Shown here: positions 9,001 to 18,052 of the stretch, one piece after another | Layout of the letters: every line of letters starts with the position of its first letter | Numbering within the stretch: the stretch's first letter is position 1 | From: Roseofilum casamattae BLCC-M143 | GTDB lineage: Bacteria; Cyanobacteriota; Cyanobacteriia; Cyanobacteriales; Desertifilaceae | NCBI RefSeq assembly: GCF_030068455.1 | Contig: NZ_JAQOSQ010000002.1 | Location: 62,001-126,000 of the forward strand | Direction: 5' to 3' | Length of the DNA stretch: 64,000 nt | Position numbers and translations under genes: made by a program | Notes under the pieces: generated by a model | Databases searched by the model: none | What the model was told of the DNA's origin: nothing | Seen by the model: the letters and a program-made list of their open reading frames with translations, nothing else

Positions 9001-9027
9001 AAATAGTTGAAATAGTTAAAATAGTTT
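9001..9027. repeat. three tandem 9-mers AAATAGTTN
   Basis: AAATAGTTG, AAATAGTTA and AAATAGTTT follow one another without gaps in the AT-rich 196-base spacer between two divergent genes, 47 bases before the GTG of the plus-strand gene. Position and spacing suit a binding site for a regulator or an upstream promoter element. No regulator is identified. Confidence 0.5.
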
Positions 9028-9073
9028 CTAGCACATCTGCGACAATCTGTGATAAATTAAGACAGAATCTATT

Positions 9074-10078
9074 GTGAGAAAACTAATGGTTGCTTTGATT
9101 CAAGAACAATCGAGCGATTTTCTGGTTCGGTTTCTCCAGAGTATTGCAGAAGAGTTAAAAGCTCAGTCCGGATTTAACTTGCGCGAAGAAGTCTTCTTTC
9201 CCTTGCGCTACGACCGAGACCGCCCGAAAACCGTACAGCACAAGTACATTGCACAAAAACTAATGCCCAAAGACTCTCGTTTGGGTGATGGGTATTATTG
9301 GGGTTCGATTAGTACAACATCACAAAATGTGGCCAGATCTATCGCTGGTCAATATTCGCAAGAAATGAAAGAAGATGGAGTGGATCTCGATATCTTGCTT
9401 CAAGGGAAACCCGGCCAACGGGGAACCTGGGAAATTGCCTATGATTGGTTGTGGGATTGTAAATATCCACGCTGGCTAAATGATAATTATTGGAACCATT
9501 TGATCTGCAAAGCGAAAACTTATTCAGACTGGATACAATTTTCTGAGGAAGATAACTCTTGTACAGCAACAGATTCCCGAAACAGTGTCATGTCTAAAGG
9601 TCCGGCTTTAGAGAGACTTTCTCGGGAAAATCGGAGTAAACCTTCTACTATCGTCAAAAACCAGCACTTGTTCATGCAAATTGATTTAGAGTATCGCGAT
9701 CGCCAATTGCTCTTGTTGAATCGAAGCGAACAGGGAAAACTGGTTATTTCTCCATCATCTGGATACGGACTAAATACTAGAATGAATGCTGCTCCTCTCC
9801 AATTACCTCAGAAAGAAGCTTTTGCTTATACAAGCGAGCAGTATTTTAAGTTCAAGAAAAAAGGTATTGAAGAATTTCTTGCCATTGTGCTTCCCACTCA
9901 GTTAGATATGCAGAACTTCCTGCCCGATCCGGAACAAGAACTAATCCCAGAACTGACCAATCACCGGTTTGAGCTAATCTTTTCCGAACTGGAGAAACAG
10001 CGAGATTGGCATATCTTTTATCAAGCGTTTCAAGTGCGATCGCAAAAATCAAAAAAACAAAAATCTCGCACGGATTAA
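9074..10078 (+). CDS. unrecognised protein, 334 residues
   Basis: I do not recognise this protein. It is soluble, with no signal peptide or membrane segment. The N-terminal half has many aromatics (YYWGSISTT, WEIAYDWLWDCKYPRW, NDNYWNH). The C-terminal half reads LLLLNRSEQGKLVISPSS and then FAYTSEQYFKFKKKGIEEFLAIV, which loosely resembles the beta-rich DUF4384 type that follows enzymatic domains in cyanobacteria, but the match is too weak to assign. The start is uncertain: GTG at 9074 or ATG at 9086. Its 3' end overlaps the convergent pentapeptide gene by four bases. Confidence 0.7.
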   Translation: MRKLMVALIQEQSSDFLVRFLQSIAEELKAQSGFNLREEVFFPLRYDRDRPKTVQHKYIAQKLMPKDSRLGDGYYWGSISTTSQNVARSIAGQYSQEMKEDGVDLDILLQGKPGQRGTWEIAYDWLWDCKYPRWLNDNYWNHLICKAKTYSDWIQFSEEDNSCTATDSRNSVMSKGPALERLSRENRSKPSTIVKNQHLFMQIDLEYRDRQLLLLNRSEQGKLVISPSSGYGLNTRMNAAPLQLPQKEAFAYTSEQYFKFKKKGIEEFLAIVLPTQLDMQNFLPDPEQELIPELTNHRFELIFSELEKQRDWHIFYQAFQVRSQKSKKQKSRTD

Positions 10079-11379
10079 TCTCGTCCTCGTTGCTCCCGAA
10101 TATCCGGAGTAATCGACCAACAATATCCCGTTTTGCCATCCGGTAAAATAACCTCGCATAGACTCGTTCGGCGCAGTCCAATACTTTCGGTCAACGCCTC
10201 ATCTAATAGTGCCCCGCGTAGTTTGACATTCTGGAGCAATGCTCCGCGAAAATCTGCCCCTCCTAAATCCGCATTCGTGAAATTGCTATTCTGCAACACC
10301 GCATTGCGGAAGCTTGCCCCAAACAGATCCGTATCCTGGAAATTTGACCGAAAAATAAACGCATTCTCAAAGCTCGCATTGCGCAATCGTGCCGTTTCAA
10401 AATTGAGTTGAATTAACCGAGTATTCTGGAAATTGGCATCCCTTAAATCGATGCCGGATAAATTCACCTTGCGCAAGACAATTTCTCCCAGCTCCGTATT
10501 TTGGAAATTCGCGGTAAATAAATCAGCTCTTCTCAAATTCGCTCCTTCCAGAATAGCCAACTCCAGATCCGCATTGCGCAAGTTCGCGTGCTCCAAACTC
10601 GAATTAGTTAAATCCGTCTCGCTTAACAAAGCGCCGCGCAAATTCGCCCGCTTAAAATTCGTATTTTCCAGCATCGAACCGCGTAAATCTGCGATCGCAG
10701 CATCGGTTTTCTCCAGATTGGTTTCCCGCAGCGATGAGGTTCTTAAGTCCGAAATGAATAAGCTAGAATCTTGCAGTTGACTGCCATCCAAGTTCGCATC
10801 GACTAATCTGGCACCTTGGAGCAACGTTCCCTGTAAATTTGCTCCCTGTAAATTCGCATTCTCCAAGTTCGCTCGACTCAGATTTGCTCCCGATAAATCC
10901 ACTTCCGCTAAATCTCGATCTTGCCCGCCATCATTGACCAACTCCCAGGTTAAACGCCATTTCGGATCGATTAAGGTATCGTCATCCAAACGAGCCTTGC
11001 GCAAATTAGCTCCAGTTAAATTAGCATAACTGAGATCGGCTCCGCGCAAATCCGCACCAATTAAATTCGCGCCTTCCAGATTTGCTCGCCGCAAATACGC
11101 TCCCCTGAGATCGGCATTTTGCAGCTTCGCATTTCGCAGATTCGCTCCGGATAGGTTACTATCGCGAAGGAAAGCTTGTCGTAGCTCGGCATCCTTTAGG
11201 TTGCAGCGCACGCAGTCGCGAGTTCGGAGCAGTCGGCGTAAATGCCCCTGTTTGAGAGCGCAAGCGGGAGAAGAACCTGCTAGGAGAAGTAAGGCTATGG
11301 CAATAAGAGAAGAGAGGGTGCGAGACGGTATGCTGGTAGAGGCGATCGCCATCTTGCTCGTCTGGAATAAAGAAGCCAT
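10075..11379 (-). CDS. exported pentapeptide-repeat protein
   Basis: About 434 residues. An N-terminal hydrophobic segment with a small-residue end (LIAIALLLLAGSSPACA) indicates export. It is followed by the cyanobacterial leader LLRTRDCVRCNLKDAEL with a CxxC pair, then more than 50 A(D/N)LxX pentapeptide units in two blocks separated by an insert (about LDDDTLIDPKWRLTWELVND). Such repeats fold into a right-handed square beta-helix; function is unknown. The C-terminus (CEVILPDGKTGYC) has two more cysteines. Start is uncertain among GTG 11391, ATG 11379 and ATG 11352; I use 11379. Divergent from the TPR gene. Confidence 0.85.
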   Translation of the reverse strand: MASLFQTSKMAIASTSIPSRTLSSLIAIALLLLAGSSPACALKQGHLRRLLRTRDCVRCNLKDAELRQAFLRDSNLSGANLRNAKLQNADLRGAYLRRANLEGANLIGADLRGADLSYANLTGANLRKARLDDDTLIDPKWRLTWELVNDGGQDRDLAEVDLSGANLSRANLENANLQGANLQGTLLQGARLVDANLDGSQLQDSSLFISDLRTSSLRETNLEKTDAAIADLRGSMLENTNFKRANLRGALLSETDLTNSSLEHANLRNADLELAILEGANLRRADLFTANFQNTELGEIVLRKVNLSGIDLRDANFQNTRLIQLNFETARLRNASFENAFIFRSNFQDTDLFGASFRNAVLQNSNFTNADLGGADFRGALLQNVKLRGALLDEALTESIGLRRTSLCEVILPDGKTGYCWSITPDIREQRGRD

Positions 11380-11454
11380 GATAGAACTCACAATGACACG
11401 AGGCTGATTTCTCTAGTTGTAACTGCTATGGGTAACTTTGTGGGAGAAGTAGAG

Positions 11455-13134
11455 ATGAAACGTATTATTCGCTGGTGCAGAAAGATCGTACCTTCCCTAA
11501 CAGCAATCTCCTTAATTATTGCTCTCTCGCCAGCGCGGGCGCAAAATTTTCCCGACCCCTTTCGGCAACTGCGCAATTTCAACTATTGGGCCAATCTCTG
11601 CGCTCTCTACGTTGATGAAGAACTCGATAAAATGCTCGAAGCTTGCGACCAAGCCTTATTGTTAAAGCGGAAAAGACCTCAAGTTTGGGCCGATCGCTCT
11701 CGGGTATTATTAAAGCAGGAGCGCTATTCCGAGGCCATCGCATCAGCCGACCAAGCTATTCGCCGCGATCGCACATTTTCCCGCGCCTTCACCTACCGCT
11801 GTCAAGCTCTCTTCGAGTTACAACGCCACGAAGACGCTCTCGATGCCTGCGAGGAAGCCTTGCGCCTAGACACCAACTGGGGACGGGAAAACCCGGTCAT
11901 GGTTTGGTATCAGCGCGGATTAATTTTAGAAGCCTTGGAGGAATATCAAAATGCCGTCACCTCCTACGAGCGCGGTTTAAACCTGGAACCGGAATCATCA
12001 TTACTGCTTACCTATAAATGCGGCGCACTCTTACAACTGGAAGACTATCAAGATGCGATCGCCGCCTGCCAATCTGCCCTCGATATTAACGATCGCTGGG
12101 AACCGGCCGAAGATAGTTTAGCCTGGCAATATCTGGGAGTCGCTCTGAATCGCAGCGAATTTGCCGAAGGTGCCATTGAAGCCTACGATCGCGCTTTAAA
12201 TCAAAATCCGCAAAATGCCAGCGCCTGGGTGCAGCAAGGCATCGCTCTGAGCAAAGAAGGCAAGCACCTAGAAGCCCTCAATTCTTACAATCAGGCCATA
12301 AGGCTGCAAGAAAATTCTACCTTCGCTCTCATTCATCAATGCCAAACTCTAAATAAGCTGAAGCGCTATGAGGAAGCGATAAAAGCCTGTGAAGCGGCAC
12401 TGCAAGGAGACGGACAGTGGGGAGAAATGGGAGTTGCGCAAGCTTGGAACCAACTGACTATCGCCCAAACCCAACAAGGCAACTACAAAGAAGGACTCGT
12501 CGCCGCCAACCGTGCCGTCGGATTTCGTCCCGACTTTACTGAAGCTTGGAATAACCGAGGAGTCACCCTCTGGTTTTTAGAAGACTATCCCGAAAGCCTT
12601 GCCTCCATCGCTCGCTCTCTGCAACTGCAACCCGATTATATCCAAGCCTGGTTAAATCGCGGGCGAGTCTTGCGCTCTGCCGAACAGTATATTGAATCTG
12701 TCGGTGCTTACGACCAAGCTTTGCGCTACGATCCGGAAAATGCCAATGCTTGGGCCAACCGCAGCGTCGCCCTCTGGTATCTAAAAGAATATGACAAAGC
12801 GCTGAAATCTGCCCAAGAGGCGATCGCTCTCGATCGCGAACTCTTCCTCGGTTGGTACAATCAAGCCGTAGCTTATACCTCTCTCCAGGAATACGAACGC
12901 GCCATCACCTCCTACGGCACAGCACTCAATCTCGCGCCCAAAAATGCCAGTCTCTGGGCAGCCTTTGGTGCCGTGCTCGAAAAAGCCGGCCGCGACGACG
13001 AAGCGAGCCGAGCGTATCAAGAAGCACTTAAATTCGATCCGCAACAGGCGATCGCTCGTGAAGGACTGCGCAGTCTAAACTCCAAACAACAAAGCCAGCA
13101 ACGTGGAACCACAGAGCCTCAAAATCTGCAATAA
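11455..13134 (+). CDS. exported tetratricopeptide-repeat protein
   Basis: About 559 residues. An N-terminal signal peptide (KIVPSLTAISLIIALSPARA, cut before QNFPDP) is followed by some twelve TPR units covering nearly the whole protein, for example AWVQQGIALSKEGKHLEALN and AWNNRGVTLWFLEDYPESLA. TPR arrays act as protein-binding scaffolds; no enzymatic domain is present. I place the start at ATG 11455, nine codons inside the longest frame, because GGGAGAAG lies just upstream and the signal peptide follows directly. Divergent from the exported pentapeptide protein, with about 75 bases between the two starts, which suggests a shared promoter region. Confidence 0.85.
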   Translation: MKRIIRWCRKIVPSLTAISLIIALSPARAQNFPDPFRQLRNFNYWANLCALYVDEELDKMLEACDQALLLKRKRPQVWADRSRVLLKQERYSEAIASADQAIRRDRTFSRAFTYRCQALFELQRHEDALDACEEALRLDTNWGRENPVMVWYQRGLILEALEEYQNAVTSYERGLNLEPESSLLLTYKCGALLQLEDYQDAIAACQSALDINDRWEPAEDSLAWQYLGVALNRSEFAEGAIEAYDRALNQNPQNASAWVQQGIALSKEGKHLEALNSYNQAIRLQENSTFALIHQCQTLNKLKRYEEAIKACEAALQGDGQWGEMGVAQAWNQLTIAQTQQGNYKEGLVAANRAVGFRPDFTEAWNNRGVTLWFLEDYPESLASIARSLQLQPDYIQAWLNRGRVLRSAEQYIESVGAYDQALRYDPENANAWANRSVALWYLKEYDKALKSAQEAIALDRELFLGWYNQAVAYTSLQEYERAITSYGTALNLAPKNASLWAAFGAVLEKAGRDDEASRAYQEALKFDPQQAIAREGLRSLNSKQQSQQRGTTEPQNLQ

Positions 13135-13163
13135 GTAGGGCTTGCTGAAAAAGAGAGTCATAT

Positions 13164-13538
13164 CCCTCTTCTGTCACTCTCCGAAAATTAGGATAGAATG
13201 AAATGAGAGTGTCAAGGGCTGAAAATCAGACAGAGTAATGGATGTAGAGTTACAAATCTTAAAACATTTACCGCGATCGCCTCAAACAACGATTTCGGTG
13301 GTGGATGAGTATTGTGAAAGTTATAAAGATATGTTCTGTGAAGTGAGGAGTTATGAATATTTTAAATATTTACATATAGGAATCATTTCTCCAATAAAGA
13401 GAAAATCATTTCCTGAAATCGCTAAGGCAGTTGGGATAAATTGTCCTCAATCATTACACCATTTTATCGCTAATTCACCTTGGTCAATAGAAGAGCTGAG
13501 GTTCCGATTCATTGAAATCGGAGAGTGACAGAAGAGGG
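13164..13538 (+). mobile_element. 375-bp miniature element derived from an IS701-family insertion sequence
   Basis: A perfect 21-bp terminal inverted repeat, beginning CCCTCTTCTGTCACTCTC, lies at 13164-13184 and, reversed, at 13518-13538. Between them is only the first ~96 codons of an IS701-type transposase. The element has both ends but no complete enzyme, so it could move only with a transposase supplied elsewhere. The right terminal repeat supplies the stop codon of the truncated frame. Confidence 0.85.
13238..13528 (+). pseudogene. IS701-family transposase, N-terminal fragment
   Basis: 96 codons matching the start of IS701-type transposases: MDVELQILKHLPRSPQTTIS, then VVDEYCESYKDMF, YEYFKYLHIGIISPIKRKSFPEIAK and NCPQSLHHFIANSPWSIEELR. 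A complete enzyme has roughly 400 residues and a DDE catalytic core, all absent here. The frame ends in the right inverted repeat of the miniature element that contains it. Confidence 0.85.
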
Positions 13539-13712
13539 GTAATTGCAGATGAATTAGCCGAAGCTCTCGAAGCAGAAGTTCAGGCCAAACAAGAGGCCAT
13601 AGAGCGAGCTGAAGCAGCGCAAGAGCAAACCGATCGTCTCCAAGCGTTATTGGCTCGCTATCAAGAACAATTCGGTATCTTAGATGACTCGATCGCCAAT
13701 GGACTTTTATAA
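13539..13712 (+). pseudogene. C-terminal coiled-coil tail of a Uma2-type protein, 5' part lost
   Basis: Directly after the miniature element the frame reads VIADELAEALEAEVQAKQEA, then ERAEAAQEQTDRLQALLARY. This helical tail is typical of cyanobacterial Uma2 (DUF820) endonuclease-like proteins, but the catalytic domain is missing. There is no in-frame start after the element, so this is the leftover 3' end of a gene that lost the rest. Only 29 bases separate the TPR gene from the element, so the catalytic part was deleted rather than displaced nearby. Confidence 0.6.
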
Positions 13713-13740
13713 TGATCCATATCTACAATTCCTATATTGA

Positions 13741-14499
13741 ATGACTACTCCGGAAACGCCGACTAAACCTAGCGATACCGACTATCTCGACGAACTGCCC
13801 GATGATGTAGAGATGTCTCTGTTCGACCATCTCGAAGAATTGCGACAGCGGTTTTTCTATGGCCTCATTGCTGTTGCGATCGCTGTAGTTGGCTGTTTTA
13901 CCTTTGTTAAACCCATCGTCCAGATCCTGGAAGTCCCTGCCGGCAACGTCAAATTCTTACAACTGGCTCCGGGAGAATACTTCTTCGTTTCCCTGAAAGT
14001 TGCCGGTTATAGCGGTCTCATCCTCGCTACTCCCGCTATTCTCTACCAGATTATCCAATTCGTTCTGCCCGGACTCACCCGTCGCGAACGTCGCTTCATC
14101 CTTCCCGTGGTCGTTGGCTCCAGTTTTCTCTTCCTGGGAGGGCTAGTTTTTGCCCAAACCTTGCTCATTCCAGCAGCGCTGAAATTCTTTATTAGCTATG
14201 GCGCTGAAGTCGTCGAACAAGCGTGGTCGATCGATCGCTATTTTGAATTTGTCTTACTCCTCATGTTCAGTACGGGCTTAGCGTTCCAAGTTCCCGTCAT
14301 TCAAGTTCTCCTCAGTCTCCTCGGTATCGTTTCTGCCGAACAAATGCTGTCTGGATGGCGATATGTGGTTATGGGTGGCGTTATTTTAGGAGCCGTACTC
14401 ACTCCCTCTACCGATCCGGTGACGCAAAGTTTGCTTGCCGGTGCCGTGTTGGGGTTATATTTTGGCGGTATTGGTTTTGTCAAAGCCATCGGCCGTTAA
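13741..14499 (+). CDS. tatC: twin-arginine translocase subunit TatC
   Basis: 252 residues with six membrane helices: the core of the Tat receptor, which recognises twin-arginine signal peptides and passes folded proteins over thylakoid and plasma membranes. Diagnostic motifs: [13 protein letters not shown] (cytoplasmic N-terminus with the conserved glutamates), the [17 protein letters not shown] block, GLAFQVPV with helix 4, and [14 protein letters not shown] hydrophilic 25-residue extension precedes the first motif. TatA/B genes are not adjacent, which is usual in cyanobacteria. Confidence 0.95.
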   Translation: MTTPETPTKPSDTDYLDELPDDVEMSLFDHLEELRQRFFYGLIAVAIAVVGCFTFVKPIVQILEVPAGNVKFLQLAPGEYFFVSLKVAGYSGLILATPAILYQIIQFVLPGLTRRERRFILPVVVGSSFLFLGGLVFAQTLLIPAALKFFISYGAEVVEQAWSIDRYFEFVLLLMFSTGLAFQVPVIQVLLSLLGIVSAEQMLSGWRYVVMGGVILGAVLTPSTDPVTQSLLAGAVLGLYFGGIGFVKAIGR

Positions 14500-14571
14500 G
14501 TAATAAAACTCTCCGGAGGGAACTTCCGAACCCTTGCATCAGACAAAAATAAGGGTTGAGGAGTATTGATT

Positions 14572-14769
14572 ATGGTTCCCAAAACTTGTATTGCTGACTG
14601 TACGAATAGCTACTGTCCCTTCATTCAAGACCCGCAAAACAACCGCCGTTATGTTTGTCTTAAGTGCGGGTTAGATCGATCGCTCGATGAAAATGAAGAG
14701 AAGAGCGATCGCACTTCTGTCATTTCCTTAATGCTCATGGGAGTCATTATGATTCTCGTGCTGCTCTAA
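14572..14769 (+). CDS. small zinc-ribbon-like membrane protein
   Basis: 65 residues. The N-terminal half has five cysteines (CIADCTNSYC, then YVCLKCGL), suggesting a metal-binding knuckle; the C-terminal 20 residues (VISLMLMGVIMILVLL) form one membrane helix. ATG 14572 is preferred over TTG 14566 because GAGGAG lies 8 bases upstream of it. Function unknown. It overlaps the convergent HAD gene by four bases. Confidence 0.7.
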   Translation: MVPKTCIADCTNSYCPFIQDPQNNRRYVCLKCGLDRSLDENEEKSDRTSVISLMLMGVIMILVLL

Positions 14770-15608
14770 CACAGAATAAACCTTTCAATAGCCGCGATCG
14801 CGCCATCATCTTCGACGTCGGGAGCAACCCAATCAGCAATCTTTTGTATTTCTGGAGGACTGTTGCCCATCGCCACTCCAATACTCGCACATTTTATCAT
14901 TTCTAGGTCATTAAAGTTATCGCCGATCGCCATAACGCGGTCTATGCTAATTCCTAAAATAGTTTCTGCTAAATATTGAATGGCGCGCCCTTTATTGGCG
15001 GCGGGATTGGTAATTTCCAGAAAGGTTGGGGTAGAACAAGTAAAATGCAGTTGGGTTTCGGCATAGGATTGACTCAAATAGGCAGAAACTTCTGCGATTA
15101 ATTCTGTATCGGCACTCAAGGCTAAAATTTTAGTCGGTTCCGCGTTTTCTCCAGTATCTAATAAGCTGCGCAGGTCGCCAACCACGTTCACTTTTGCCGA
15201 CGATCGCCGAATATAATTTCGGGTATCATCGGATAGTTCTCGCACGTACAATTGGTCATTCAGATAAAAATGAATGCCCAGGCGATCGCGATATTCTGAG
15301 GTTTCTAAAACGTCGATAATTTCACGAGCCAGAGGAATAGAGACGGGAATATGTCGATATACTTTCTCAGTTTGCGGATGTTTAATTAAGGCTCCGTTAT
15401 AACAGATTAAGGGTAATTGCGAGCCAATTGCCTGATAAAATCGGCAAGCGGAAAAAAACATGCGTCCCGTGGCGATCGCCACCGGTATTCCTAATGCCTG
15501 AACTTTGGAGATTGTGTCAATAACGGGCTGAGTTACCTGATTTGATTCCCCTGCGATCGTGCCATCAATATCTAAAATTAGGAGTTCGATTTGCGAGCGG
15601 CTAGACAT
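14766..15608 (-). CDS. Cof-type HAD-IIB family phosphatase
   Basis: 280-residue phosphohydrolase of the haloacid dehalogenase superfamily, IIB (Cof) subgroup, acting on small phosphorylated metabolites such as sugar phosphates or nucleotides; the substrate cannot be read from sequence. Motifs in order: LLILDIDGTIAG (nucleophile and acid aspartates), VAIATGR (motif II), the C2 cap in the middle, ANKGRAIQYL (motif III lysine), and MAIGDNFNDLEMI (motif IV metal-binding aspartates). Confidence 0.9.
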   Translation of the reverse strand: MSSRSQIELLILDIDGTIAGESNQVTQPVIDTISKVQALGIPVAIATGRMFFSACRFYQAIGSQLPLICYNGALIKHPQTEKVYRHIPVSIPLAREIIDVLETSEYRDRLGIHFYLNDQLYVRELSDDTRNYIRRSSAKVNVVGDLRSLLDTGENAEPTKILALSADTELIAEVSAYLSQSYAETQLHFTCSTPTFLEITNPAANKGRAIQYLAETILGISIDRVMAIGDNFNDLEMIKCASIGVAMGNSPPEIQKIADWVAPDVEDDGAIAAIERFILC

Positions 15609-15632
15609 GAGGAATAACGAAGAATTAAAACT

Positions 15633-17228
15633 CTAGCTTAACTGTACCACAGCTCGATTGTCTAAGAGGGTTTGGTTGGTGAGTAAATCTTCGACGCTCA
15701 GGCGTAAAACGCGATCGCCATCGACTTGAAAACGAAGCCGAATGCGGTCGTTTCCGGGAATGCCCGGAGGATTTAATGTCGCAATCGTGCGCGCATTTTC
15801 ATCATCATTGAGGGCAATCACCGAACGGGTATCGCTACTGAGAATTTGCGCAATCAGGCGATCGCCATCAAAGTAAATTTCGGTTCCCCCAGTTTCGGCG
15901 CCTAATTCTCCCAAAATTAACTCAATTTTTGGCTGTTGTTCCATGGAAGCCCCCAAAGTTAATTCCACGGGGTTAGACATGGGATAAGGTTGCCCTTCTT
16001 TAATAATGGGATGCCAACTGTGAGATTTCGTTCGGCGGTTCCAATAGCGAATGCCATAACTGTGATAGAGGAAATCGGTTAATTCTACACCTCTATCTAA
16101 TTGTAAGGCACCTTGAGAAATGGCTTCAAACGGGCGATCGCACCGTACTTTTTGTTCGGTAAAATACCCTTTAATCCAAGCTTGGACTGAGGGAATTTGC
16201 GAGCTACCGCCAACGAGCAATACGGCATCAATCTCATCTTTTTGAATGCCTTGGCGCTTAGCTTGTTGCAAGACTCGCTCTAAGCTACTATCGAGTCGGA
16301 TAAACAACTTTTGTTCGGTCAGAATTTCCTGAAACTGTTTGCGATTCAAGGTGAATTCGTAGGTTTCCAAAGATTCCCGATCGAAATATATCTCGCTGGC
16401 TTTCTGTTGTGTTGATAGCGCAATTTTGAGTTTTTCTGCCAATCGAGTTAAAGCGCGCGATCGCGTTAACTCATGCTCGCTAATTAATTTATCTGCAATC
16501 CAACCATCGAGATCGGAACCCCCTAAGTTTAAACCTTCCTTAGCCAAAACTCGCGCGGTTTTTACCTGTTGTGCTGACTGCTGGACAAAAGATTTATCGC
16601 CCCACTTCAGCACAAATCCCAAAGGATTATTGGACGAACTTTTATCGCTGCTATCTGAATTCAGTTGTACCAGAGAAAAATCGAGAGTTCCGCCACCAAA
16701 ATCAACGACCAAAATTAAATTGCGATCGCTCACTCCATAGCCTAAAGCCGCCGCTGTCGGTTCGTCAATAATTCTCACCTTCCCGACCGACACCGTTTGA
16801 CACAACTCTCCCAACCAATAGCGATAGGTTTCAAAACTATCGACCGGAACGGTTAAAATCAAAGACTCTTCTAAATTTACTTCGTTCAGGATACCTTGCA
16901 GAAACCAAGTCCCCACTCGTTCAAAGCTGAGAGATGTACCATCCAACTCCGGCAAAAATCCCTGAACTTCCGTACCAATGCCGCGCTTAAAGTTACGAAA
17001 AAAGCGCGGATCGCTGGTTAAATCCAATCCGCGATCGCGAACTTGCTGTCCGATTAAAACTTGTCCGGATTCAGCATTTTCTACATAAACTAGACTGGGG
17101 ATCGTTGGAGGATTAGGAGGCTGCTGGAGAGAATAGTTTGGAAGACTCAAGGTTTCTGGAGTTTCGGTCACCGGGTTCCAGCGGGTAATCGCCGTATTCG
17201 ACGTCCCAAAATCAATCGCGATCGCCAT
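15633..17228 (-). CDS. Hsp70-family ATPase lacking the DnaK lid
   Basis: 531 residues. The actin-like ATPase fold is clear: IAIDFGTSNTAITRW (phosphate 1), IIDEPTAAALGYG, LVVDFGGGTLDFSLV (phosphate 2) and DAVLLVGGSSQIPSVQAW (adenosine loop). The C-terminal ~130 residues look like a short beta-sandwich substrate domain, without the DnaK helical lid. Such Hsp70-like proteins are widespread in cyanobacteria; clients are unknown. Divergent from the NIL/ferredoxin gene, with a 77-base spacer holding both promoters. Confidence 0.9.
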   Translation of the reverse strand: MAIAIDFGTSNTAITRWNPVTETPETLSLPNYSLQQPPNPPTIPSLVYVENAESGQVLIGQQVRDRGLDLTSDPRFFRNFKRGIGTEVQGFLPELDGTSLSFERVGTWFLQGILNEVNLEESLILTVPVDSFETYRYWLGELCQTVSVGKVRIIDEPTAAALGYGVSDRNLILVVDFGGGTLDFSLVQLNSDSSDKSSSNNPLGFVLKWGDKSFVQQSAQQVKTARVLAKEGLNLGGSDLDGWIADKLISEHELTRSRALTRLAEKLKIALSTQQKASEIYFDRESLETYEFTLNRKQFQEILTEQKLFIRLDSSLERVLQQAKRQGIQKDEIDAVLLVGGSSQIPSVQAWIKGYFTEQKVRCDRPFEAISQGALQLDRGVELTDFLYHSYGIRYWNRRTKSHSWHPIIKEGQPYPMSNPVELTLGASMEQQPKIELILGELGAETGGTEIYFDGDRLIAQILSSDTRSVIALNDDENARTIATLNPPGIPGNDRIRLRFQVDGDRVLRLSVEDLLTNQTLLDNRAVVQLS

Positions 17229-17305
17229 AATAATGAAAAAATCTCAAGGAAATCTTATCGGTTTAGATAAAGTGCTATGATTTTAGCAAACAAGGGGACG
17301 AGGCG

Positions 17306-17710
17306 GTGAAAAAACGAGTGACATTAACCTTCGGGCAACTAGTCGTGCAAATGCCCGTGACCTATCGTTTAGCCAAAGATTTTAATGTTGCCGCTAACAT
17401 TATTCGCGCTCAGGTTGCTCCCAATCAAATGGGTAAGTTAGTGCTGGAATTATCCGGAGATATCGATCGCTTGGAAGATGCCATTGAGTGGATGCGATCG
17501 CAGAATATCCAAGTCTCGCAAACCACCAGCGAAATTGTCGTTGATGAGGAGCGTTGCGTTCATTGCGGACTCTGTACCGGAGTGTGTCCGACTCAAGCCC
17601 TCAGTTTGAAGCCAGATACGTTTAGCTTAACCTTTACGCGATCGCGCTGCATTGTCTGCGAGCAATGCATTCCCACTTGTCCGGTGCAAGCAATTTCCAC
17701 CACCCTTTAA
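17306..17710 (+). CDS. NIL domain protein with two 4Fe-4S clusters
   Basis: 134 residues. Residues 1-75 match the NIL domain (KRVTLTFGQLVVQMPVTYRL, VLELSGDIDRLEDAIEWM), the small ligand-binding fold first seen in MetN transporters. Residues 76-134 hold two 4Fe-4S motifs, CVHCGLCTGVCP and CIVCEQCIPTCP, as in bacterial ferredoxins. In this family the fusion is associated with electron transfer and possibly sulphur amino acid metabolism; the exact partner is unknown. The start is GTG at 17306. Confidence 0.9.
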   Translation: MKKRVTLTFGQLVVQMPVTYRLAKDFNVAANIIRAQVAPNQMGKLVLELSGDIDRLEDAIEWMRSQNIQVSQTTSEIVVDEERCVHCGLCTGVCPTQALSLKPDTFSLTFTRSRCIVCEQCIPTCPVQAISTTL

Positions 17711-18052
17711 GGATCGTCGTTTTCAAATTAATCGAGCGATCGCAATGGTTCGGCAAGTTCGTAACAAATGTTTACACTATGGGAAAGAGAATAACTGAAT
17801 CGCTCTGTAAGAGTTCGACCAATACCGTAGGAATTTTCCGAACGAACAACACCAGGAAAGAAAACCATATAATAAATGGGAACGGGGGATTAGCCAACGA
17901 TTGCGATCGCCTGCCCCTGGCTTAACCGAAACGGACTCTAGGGAGATCGAGAGCACCGATCCTTCTCGCGCACGGACGTTCGTTGAATGCAAAATCCCCG
18001 TGTTTTGGAATCGGGGAGTGTCCATCAAACCCAGTCATGGATTTTGGTAACG
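17711..18052. other. intergenic region upstream of the membrane subtilase gene
   Basis: 342 bases without a supportable gene. The open frames crossing it are out of codon style with their neighbours. A short hairpin (TCCCCG at 17995-18000, CGGGGA at 18012-18017) lies about 35 bases before the ATG of the next gene and may sit in its leader. No tRNA or known riboswitch pattern was recognised. Confidence 0.4.

Noticed and set aside
17711-17986. Possible gene (17665-17925) or known riboswitch before the subtilase
   Set aside because: The frame overlaps the ferredoxin-domain gene out of phase and has no protein character; no riboswitch consensus could be matched.
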